Below, piece after piece: positions 33,256 to 38,678 of a stretch of DNA of 38,678 nt (position 1 is the first letter of the stretch; every line of letters starts with the position of its first letter). The translations under genes were made by a program, and so were the position numbers. The stretch comes from Planktothricoides sp. SR001. GTDB lineage: Bacteria; Cyanobacteriota; Cyanobacteriia; Cyanobacteriales; Laspinemataceae. The notes below the pieces were generated by a model, which made no database searches, was not told the origin of the DNA, and saw only the letters and a program-made list of their open reading frames with translations. The stretch is from positions 99,004-137,681 of the forward strand of contig NZ_LIUQ01000012.1 in assembly GCF_001276715.1 (NCBI RefSeq), in the 5' to 3' direction.

Positions 33256-34770
33256 ATGAATGCCTACCAACTGAAATTTTGGCAGCCGGTTAAACCAGAT
33301 CCAGATATCGCGGCTAAAAATCGCGATTCCCGCAAGGGATCCGCTGCGCGGCATCGCGATACGCATCTTTCCTCATTTGCGGCGGTGGTGAGACAAGACC
33401 CGACTTGTCCGCAATTTTATCGCGATCCGCATCATTTTTTTAATGCTACTTATTTGACCGCTGAACTGAAGCAGTTATTTAAAGGGGTACTCGGTGGTTT
33501 ATGTGGGGAGGGGCAGCGGATTTTTTCCCTAGAAAGATCGGGGGATATTTCTCAGACCTTTCTTGCTTTATATCATCTGGTGAAATATCGCCCAGAACTT
33601 CGACAAGTTACCCAATTTTTGACTCTGCCCAATCCTAAGTTAGTCCAGGTTGCGGGTTTAACTAATTTTGACTTAGAGATTAAATCCGGGATGGAAATTA
33701 AACCCGGTTTGCGGATTTTTACCCCCTGGGGTTATTTAGCATGGCAACTAGGGGGAAGTTTTGCTTATTCTTTGGTGAAAATTCACGATGAACAACGGGT
33801 TGCCCCTAGTCAATATTTGTTGCGGCAATTGCTGGGCGTTCGTCCCACTTTGCTATTGGTTGAGGATTTTCTCGATTATGTGCAAAATGCGATCGCAATT
33901 TTGGGAATTGACGATCCATTTATCCCAGAAATTCTGATATTTATGGAAAATCTGATTGCCGTTGTCGAAAAATCACCCTATACGGTTTTAGTTTATTCCT
34001 TACCTGCCACTGAAACCAATCTATTAACTGCGGTGAAAAATCTGCTAAATCCCAATTTAATAGTAAATCGTAGGGGCGAAGCATTCGGGCAAGAATCTAT
34101 GGGCAAAACCCAACAATTTTCGCCCCGAATGCTTCGCCCTCATACTAATAAGATAGCTAAAAACCGACAATTTTCACTCCGAATGGTTCGCCGATGGGAA
34201 AAAGCCAGGAAAAATCAAGCAAAATATACATCAGAAACATCAGAAATAAAGGAGAAAAAACAGGCGATCGCTGTTTTCAGCTTAGATGAGCATACCTATT
34301 ATTATCCTTCAGTTTTACGGTCAAAACCTCGCCAAAAAACCCCAGCAAAAATCTGGAGACTCAAAAGCGATCGCTGCCCAAGAATATGGCTTTCATATTC
34401 GCCTGTGAAAAAACGCAATAAGTTTATCATAGAAAATCAGCCATATCTAAATTTTGTTAGCATATTAAGACAATTAAATTATATAAATAAACCGTTGTAT
34501 CAATTAATAAGTAAGCATTGGGATGGTAAATTATCGGTCTTTATGCCTAAATCCTTTGTCCGAATTTTTCGCCCATACATCAGCGGAATATTGGGAAGCG
34601 ATCGCTCAAACCGTTCCATAAATAAGCCCCTAGAACGGTGCCATAAACTATCAGAAATTGATGTAGCATTCAAAGAAGTTATCGCGCGATCGCCCCCGAA
34701 ATATTATCCTTATGGGGTTATCCCTGGGGGTAGAGAAACCGGGACCAAAGCTGTGGATATCAGGAGTTAA
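33256..34770 (+). CDS. DUF499-like ATPase relative lacking its P-loop, with repeat insertions (probably decayed)
   Basis: 504 residues from ATG 33256 (TTG 33238 is also open). The start LKFWQPVKPDPDIA, then FYRDPHHFFNATYLTAELKQL and LALYHLVK, matches the front of DUF499 proteins (anti-phage-associated ATPases, usually over 900 residues). Where relatives have the P-loop (a GGGKTH-type motif before LALYHL), this one reads LERSGDISQTFLALYHL, so the Walker A is gone; PTLLLVEDFLDYV stands at the Walker B place. Two in-frame blocks come from dispersed repeats: residues ~20-35 (NRDSRKGSAARHRD, 33311-33362) and ~273-300 (34070-34140). The last residues (GRETGTK) again come from a palindrome. Either a fading pseudogene or a repurposed non-ATPase protein. 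Confidence 0.65.
   Translation: MNAYQLKFWQPVKPDPDIAAKNRDSRKGSAARHRDTHLSSFAAVVRQDPTCPQFYRDPHHFFNATYLTAELKQLFKGVLGGLCGEGQRIFSLERSGDISQTFLALYHLVKYRPELRQVTQFLTLPNPKLVQVAGLTNFDLEIKSGMEIKPGLRIFTPWGYLAWQLGGSFAYSLVKIHDEQRVAPSQYLLRQLLGVRPTLLLVEDFLDYVQNAIAILGIDDPFIPEILIFMENLIAVVEKSPYTVLVYSLPATETNLLTAVKNLLNPNLIVNRRGEAFGQESMGKTQQFSPRMLRPHTNKIAKNRQFSLRMVRRWEKARKNQAKYTSETSEIKEKKQAIAVFSLDEHTYYYPSVLRSKPRQKTPAKIWRLKSDRCPRIWLSYSPVKKRNKFIIENQPYLNFVSILRQLNYINKPLYQLISKHWDGKLSVFMPKSFVRIFRPYISGILGSDRSNRSINKPLERCHKLSEIDVAFKEVIARSPPKYYPYGVIPGGRETGTKAVDIRS
34074..34139. repeat. 16-bp inverted repeat inside a coding frame
   Basis: gggcgaagcattcggg (34074-34089) and its exact complement (34124-34139), 34 bp apart, of the GGGGCGAA dispersed family. 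It is translated in frame as part of the DUF499-like ORF (NRRGEAFGQES ... SPRMLRP). Confidence 0.9.
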
Positions 34771-34935
34771 CTTTGGGATGCAACAAAGAAACCCGGTTTC
34801 CGCAACCTTTTGTTTATTACCCAAACATATCCCTGGAGAGGCAAAACACAAGCAGGATATTCCCCCTAACCTCCCTTAAAAAAGGGGGAATCGGATCTTA
34901 TTTGGAGAGAATTAAAGAAGGTGCGATCGCCTACC
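34771..34935. repeat. repeat-filled spacer (half palindrome and CCCCC hairpin)
   Basis: GAAACCCGGTTTC sits at about 34788-34800. A hairpin ttccccct (34860-34867) / aagggggaa-side (34883-34890) follows. No gene. Confidence 0.75.
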
Positions 34936-35082
34936 TTAAAGTAGATCGTAATCTTCAGGTTCTACATCAGGAACCTTGGTTAAAACTTGTTGAAATTTCT
35001 CCCACGAACCCCGTTTAGCTTTGTCCGCTAAATAGTCTTTAGTCAGCCAAGCGGGGACTTGTGCTGATAATGCGATCGCCAT
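34936..35082 (-). CDS. small hypothetical protein (48 aa)
   Basis: From ATG 35082: MAIALSAQVPAWLTKDYLAD, then KAKRGSWEKFQQVLTKVPDV and EPEDYDLL. The compact helical look and the phrase 'K-RG-x-x-KF-x-x-VL-x-KVPDVEP-E-YD' resemble a family of short cyanobacterial proteins of unknown function that I have seen near toxin genes; I cannot name it. Upstream sequence in frame (GFGSPFF) comes from a gccgaagccc-type repeat, so the true N-terminus may have been cut off by it. No good ribosome site. Confidence 0.45.
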   Translation of the reverse strand: MAIALSAQVPAWLTKDYLADKAKRGSWEKFQQVLTKVPDVEPEDYDLL

Positions 35083-35197
35083 TGCGGCATTGAGCGAAAA
35101 AAAAGGTGAGCCGAAGCCCACCCTAATTTGTTCTACATTTTTCTACGTTTTTCCTAATCACGAGAAAAATTAGCCCTTAGCCCAATTTTAAACTAAT

Positions 35198-36121
35198 TTA
35201 AACTAATTTCAAATTGGGATATTGAGCCAAAATATCATCGGTGGTCAGGGTATCGCCACTGGCTTGAGGTGCCCAGAGAATTTCTATGGCTAATAGGCGA
35301 TCGCTCGCTAATCCCCCAAACTGACCCAAAGCTTGACGCAAATCGCCACTATCGTTAATCTTGGGTAGTTGTAATTTTCCTTCGGTTGCTAACAGAATGG
35401 TGACGACAATATATTCCCCTGGATCGGCGGCAGCCCCATGATTTTCTTCCCCCGGTAAAGCCGCTTGACGCTCCGCTTCTCGGAGTTGATTATTCACATT
35501 AGAAAGGGTTTCCCGTTCAACTTTAGAACGTTCCGTCAGGGACAACTGATTAAACTTAGCTTCTGCCGCATTTAACTTAGTTTGTTCTGTGGTAGTAGCG
35601 CCATAAACCCAATATTCGGGATGACGTAATAAAGCGAGGCTGACTTCTTGGAGGACTTCAGCCCGACCAGCCTCGGAACCTGTATCGGCACTTTCGGCAA
35701 TTTGGTTGAGTTCCGTTTGTAAACTACGAGCTCCGGCTAACAGTCCAACTTGTACTTGGGCAATGGATACAGTGGGATTACTGTTATATTCTTCGATCGC
35801 TTCTTCCCCGCCATTATTAAAACTGCGGATTAAAAAGTTGGCTACGGCAAAGACAATTAACAGGGTAAACAAACCCCCGCCACCGAACCCAAAGAAGGGA
35901 AAAATAAAGGGAAAACCAATCCCCCCGCCATATCCACCCCCGGGATAAGCGCGGGTGGGTGGGGCATAAGTGCGAGTGGGGGCGCGGAAAGAACCGCCGC
36001 CAATTCTGCCACCAGTCCTTGCCGCCAAAGCGCTTTGGGCATTGCCAAATACCAGGGCAATGACCAGGGCGATCGCCAAGCAGGATTTGAAAAAGGATTT
36101 GATGTTTGATTTTTGATACAT
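35198..36121 (-). CDS. DUF1517 membrane protein
   Basis: Chosen start ATG 36121 (MYQKSNIKSFFKSCLAIALV) gives a normal signal peptide (cleavage near NAQSALAAR). In-frame ATGs at 36133 and 36160 are possible, but 36160 falls in a 7-bp tandem repeat. After the signal come a Gly/Arg/Pro-rich stretch (TGGRIGGGSFRAPTRTYAPP, GGGYGGGIGFPF), a hydrophobic helix (LFTLLIVFAVANFLI), then the ~200-residue conserved soluble domain (SIAQVQVGLLAGARSLQTEL ... SPEYW-like HPEYWVYG ... ILATEGKLQLP). This matches the DUF1517 family shared by cyanobacteria and plastids, located in a photosynthetic or plasma membrane; function unknown. Length about 307 residues fits. Confidence 0.88.
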   Translation of the reverse strand: MYQKSNIKSFFKSCLAIALVIALVFGNAQSALAARTGGRIGGGSFRAPTRTYAPPTRAYPGGGYGGGIGFPFIFPFFGFGGGGLFTLLIVFAVANFLIRSFNNGGEEAIEEYNSNPTVSIAQVQVGLLAGARSLQTELNQIAESADTGSEAGRAEVLQEVSLALLRHPEYWVYGATTTEQTKLNAAEAKFNQLSLTERSKVERETLSNVNNQLREAERQAALPGEENHGAAADPGEYIVVTILLATEGKLQLPKINDSGDLRQALGQFGGLASDRLLAIEILWAPQASGDTLTTDDILAQYPNLKLV

Positions 36122-36154
36122 AAACCAACTCATTGTTATTCGTTGACGGTTCTT

Positions 36155-36221
36155 AGTCATCAGTCATCAGTCATCAGTCATCAGTCATAACTAACAACCA
36201 ACAACCAACAACCAACAACTA
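36155..36221. repeat. AGTCATC tandem repeat followed by CCAACAA satellite
   Basis: Nearly five copies of agtcatc (36155-36188), then ctaacaaccaacaaccaaca-type heptamers to 36221. This is the third site of the CCAACAA satellite in the window. It forms the upstream region of the DUF1517 gene. Confidence 0.92.
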
Positions 36222-36349
36222 AGGACTAAGAAGTCAACGGTCATTGATCTAATGTATCGCTTGTGACAGTAGGCAGGGTAGTCGATTCGGCAAGATACTG
36301 CGGGGGTTCTCCGGTCAATCATTGACCAGATATCCGAACCTATATCGGT

Positions 36350-36571
36350 TTAACCACCGCCGACAATGGTGACAATTTCCAGGCGATCGCCTGTTTGCAT
36401 TTCGGTCGTCTCCCAAAATTGTCGGTGTAAAATTTCGCCGTTATACTCCACTGCCACCAACCGGGGATTTAACCCAAGTTGTTCCAGGAATGCGGGCAGG
36501 GAGGTATGGGGCGGACAAGTTTTCGCTTCACCATTCACTTGCAGAGAAATGGGCATCATTGGACTAGACAT
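36350..36571 (-). CDS. thiS: sulfur carrier protein ThiS
   Basis: 73 residues of ubiquitin-like fold: ISLQVNGEAKTCPPHTSLPAF, then VAVEYNGEILHRQFWETT and DRLEIVTIVGGG. The terminal GG is the site of thiocarboxylation, which supplies sulfur for the thiazole part of thiamine. It starts 4 bp after the thiE stop on the same strand, so the two genes are one operon. Short Met choices at the front (MSSPMMPIS) are equivalent. Confidence 0.93.
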   Translation of the reverse strand: MSSPMMPISLQVNGEAKTCPPHTSLPAFLEQLGLNPRLVAVEYNGEILHRQFWETTEMQTGDRLEIVTIVGGG

Positions 36572-36575
36572 GGCA

Positions 36576-37685
36576 CTAGATATAAGGTTGAATCTTGTTT
36601 TCGCGATCTCTTAGGTTTTGAATGCGGGTCAATTGAGAAATAAAATATTGACTCAATAACGTAGGTTGTTCGGCTTCCATAAGGGCTCGCACCACGGCGA
36701 CCCGTTCTGCACCGGCATCAAGCACATCATTCAGGTTATTCATGTCAATGCCGCCAATAGCAAACCAAGGAATTGTGGCATTCTCAGCGGCGTAGCGGAC
36801 ATATTCCAGACCCGCTGCGGTTTTCCCCACTTTGGTGGGAGTTTCATACACCGGGCCAACACCAATATAATCAGCCCCTTCCGCGATCGCCCGTTCCATT
36901 TCGTCTGGGTTAGTCGTGGAACGACCCACAATGCGACCAGGGCCTAACAATTGTCGGGCTACGGCGATCGGTAAATCGTCTTGACCCAAATGAACCCCGT
37001 CCGCATCCACAGCTACGGCAATATCCACTCGGTCATTGATCAAAAATAACGCACCATAATCATGGCAAATCTCCCGCAGTTTTTTAGCGATCCGGATCCG
37101 ATCGCTATCGGGTGAATACTTATCACGATACTGCACTAAAGTTAGTCCACCGAGTAAAGCGGCTTCCACAATAGAAAATATCTTTTCTGTTGGGGAAGTG
37201 ACTAAATAAAGGTGCGATCGCACTAACTTGAGATAGCGCCGATACGCCAGCAAATTAGTTTCCAGGGTATAAACCCGATAACGCATTTGCTTAAAAGTCC
37301 CGCCCATCTCTGGGTGATACAGCTTACCGTATTCTTCCAGCACTCTGAGGGCTTCTTGAACTCGACCAAAGTTCACCTGTAACAGTTGCTCAATTCCCTG
37401 GCGCTGTTCCTCCCCTGGGTGACTCAAAGTAGTGCCTGGATCTTCTAGGGTATTTCTGGCCGCACGGATATCGGCGCTATGCCATTTGCCAAGTTCCTGA
37501 CGTAAGTGCTTGCACTCACTAGCCATCTGAACATGGTTCACCCCAAAGCGACACCATTCCTCAATGATTCTCAAGCCTTCACGGGCTCGATCCAAGTTCG
37601 CATCTAAAATTCTACAGAGTGCTGATTGCGCCATTAACGGACTGACATTTGGCGATCTATCAAGTTGACTGGTTTGATTAACCAT
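36576..37685 (-). CDS. thiE: thiamine phosphate synthase ThiE, long cyanobacterial form
   Basis: 369 residues. The C-terminal ~215 are the TIM-barrel synthase joining HMP-PP and thiazole phosphate: LYLVTSPTE, VQYRDKYS, FLINDRVDIAVAVDADGVHL, GQDDLPIAVARQLLG, GRSTTNPDEM, YIGVGPVYETPTK, IGGIDMNNL. The N-terminal ~140 residues (CRILDANLDRAREGLRIIEE ... LEDPGTTLSHPGEEQR) are the extra helical domain typical of cyanobacterial ThiE. The ATG at 37685 (MVNQTSQLDRS) is preceded by a ggggggg run serving loosely as a ribosome site. Co-directional with thiS downstream. No TPP riboswitch is visible in the leader. Confidence 0.95.
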   Translation of the reverse strand: MVNQTSQLDRSPNVSPLMAQSALCRILDANLDRAREGLRIIEEWCRFGVNHVQMASECKHLRQELGKWHSADIRAARNTLEDPGTTLSHPGEEQRQGIEQLLQVNFGRVQEALRVLEEYGKLYHPEMGGTFKQMRYRVYTLETNLLAYRRYLKLVRSHLYLVTSPTEKIFSIVEAALLGGLTLVQYRDKYSPDSDRIRIAKKLREICHDYGALFLINDRVDIAVAVDADGVHLGQDDLPIAVARQLLGPGRIVGRSTTNPDEMERAIAEGADYIGVGPVYETPTKVGKTAAGLEYVRYAAENATIPWFAIGGIDMNNLNDVLDAGAERVAVVRALMEAEQPTLLSQYFISQLTRIQNLRDRENKIQPYI

Positions 37686-38143
37686 CGGAACCCCCCCATG
37701 ATTTTGTGATTCTTTTAAGTCAGTGTTTACACTCTCGTCAAAGCCTACATCAATGCCTACATCAATGCTTACATCAATGCCTACATCAGTGGGCGATACA
37801 ATCTCTGTAGGCCGAGCGATCGCCCCTGTTTGAGATGCTTTAATTATTTTCTCTGGTCAAACGATTATTGCGCTAAAAAAAAATGCAATGTTTTAGCACC
37901 AATTCACCAGATTGTAAAGCTTTGTAAAAAAAACTCATTAAAATATCAAAAGGATGAATCTTGGTTGGTGATTTTGAATCATTATTGGGTGCGGCAGTAT
38001 ATCATATTTTTCAAGGTTTTTTTGGTTTTGACTCAAATAAATCAGGATCGTGCTGGGGGATCGGTGTTTCAGACTTATCGGAGGAGGTTATTCAACAGTG
38101 TCAGTTTTGTTAACAGATGCTCATGTATGCTAAAGTTTAAGAG
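37686..38143. other. 458-bp spacer upstream of thiE
   Basis: Holds the 12-bp tandem repeat at 37743-37790, HIP1 at 37816-37823 and an AT-rich stretch with no convincing gene. A 182-codon open frame across 37830-38378 is mostly the antisense-free noncoding leader joined to a frame of the recombinase relic. Confidence 0.55.
37743..37790. repeat. 12-bp tandem repeat, four copies
   Basis: gcctacatcaat, twice exact, then gcttacatcaat and gcctacatcagt. It lies about 60 bp upstream of the thiE start, where the promoter or leader should be. Confidence 0.95.
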
Positions 38144-38678
38144 ATGGCATACATACCACTCAGGAAAGCGGTCGAATTTCTGGGTGTACATCCCAACACT
38201 GGAGCGAAAATACGCTGATGAAAAGAAGATCAAAAACATCAAAAACACCGCCTACCAAAAACTCTATGATGTCGAATCATCGGTGCGGGATACAGTTGGA
38301 GCTACCACGGCTTGCTACTGCCGAGTTAGTTCAACAAAACAACGATCTCACCTCGACAGACAAGTTGCCTATATGTAATCAATCTATGCAGACGCAGAAA
38401 TTATCCGAGATATCGGCTTTAGATCGGGGCTTAATTTCAAACGCAAAGGGTTGCTTTGGTTACTGGTCAGACTTATGCGAGGCGATTAGCTCACAGTTAT
38501 TTTTGCCTGTCGTGACAGATTGTGTCGAAAAGGATTTGAATTATTCGAGTTTATGGCACAACAAAACGGTAGAGGCATCGTGGTTTAAGAAAACTCTGTA
38601 AAATGTCCAGAAGCCCAACTCACAGCCGATATTCTCTCCATCCCTCACGTCTTTTATTGTCGGATACACGGATTCAGA
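38144..38678 (+). pseudogene. decayed IS607-type TnpA serine recombinase, cut by the window end
   Basis: ATG 38144 starts MAYIPLRKAVEFLGVHPNT, a MerR-like DNA-binding front. After a one-base shift near 38206 it continues RKYADEKKIK ... YQKLYDVESSVRDTVG. The catalytic domain begins CYCRVSSTKQRSHLDRQVAYM with the active serine in CRVSS. Stops interrupt at 38376-38378, 38487-38489 and 38586-38588, between IYADAEIIRDIG, LNFKRKGLL, CRDRLCRKGFELFEFMAQQNG and CPEAQLTADILS. The order and spacing match IS607-family transposases, which are large serine recombinases paired with TnpB. Not functional. A tnpB may follow outside the window. Confidence 0.9.

Noticed and set aside
33000-33260. Guide (omega) RNA at the tnpB 3' end
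   Set aside because: The expected position exists, but no structure or right-end motif could be recognised by eye, and tnpB is broken.
34936-35121. Using GTG 35121 for the small hypothetical protein
   Set aside because: The extra 13 residues come from a dispersed repeat; ATG 35082 begins the part that looks like protein.
37686-37900. TPP riboswitch upstream of thiE
   Set aside because: The conserved ctgaga and the long second conserved stretch were not found on the minus strand; only a tandem repeat is visible.
37830-38378. A 182-codon open frame on the plus strand
   Set aside because: Its first part has no coding character or start signal, and its last part is one frame of the decayed IS607 recombinase.

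Overview
The window reads as chromosomal DNA of a filamentous, non-heterocystous cyanobacterium (Oscillatoriales-like). The reasons are: very dense GCGATCGC (HIP1) octamers; a cyanobacterial ferredoxin-dependent nitrate/nitrite reductase pair; a DUF1517 protein; the long two-domain ThiE; an HTH-plus-NTPase STAND protein of cyanobacterial type; and many dispersed palindromes of the GAAACCGGGTTTC type. Genus and species cannot be fixed from this sequence alone.

Layout. 1-2.0 kb: an ABC exporter half-transporter (minus). 2.0-9.2 kb: a minus-strand nitrate assimilation cluster in transcription order nirA, a relic of a small domain, a one-TM Thr/Pro/Ala-rich protein, narB, two tandem PsiE-family membrane proteins, and a nitrate-reductase-associated protein. 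A textbook NtcA site with a correctly spaced -10 box lies upstream of nirA. No nitrate transporter is in the window. 9.2-16.8 kb: an intact three-TM PAS/GAF/GGDEF/EAL c-di-GMP enzyme, followed by the wreck of a second cyclase (CHASE...GAF-GGDEF). 17.0-21.6 kb: uvrA, then a secreted Gly/Asp-rich collagen-like protein.

21.6-27.8 kb is the accessory core. It holds a RelB-like antitoxin with a frameshifted RelE/ParE toxin, an orphan toxin-domain/immunity-like pair, a HicB-like/VapC pair, a membrane protein translationally coupled to an AHH-type HNH nuclease, and a divergent STAND NTPase. Six copies of one ~95-bp composite repeat, all in the same orientation and all with exactly 51 bp between their two palindromes, sit at the borders of the first three modules. 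This is the most unusual architecture in the window.

27.9-29.4 kb: a decayed IS630-type transposase bounded by inverted repeats. 29.4-31.3 kb: acetolactate synthase (ilvB) with an unusual C-terminal zinc ribbon. 31.3-35.1 kb: minisatellites, a disrupted TnpB, a DUF499-like ATPase relative that has lost its P-loop and carries in-frame repeat insertions, and a small hypothetical ORF. 35.2-37.7 kb: a DUF1517 protein, thiS and thiE (minus). The right end is a decayed IS607-type serine recombinase that runs off the window.

The housekeeping blocks (nitrate assimilation, uvrA, ilvB, thiamine) are intact. The DNA between them is full of broken transposases, palindromic repeats and small toxin modules, so the window looks like a stable backbone with a fast-changing, repeat-driven accessory layer.
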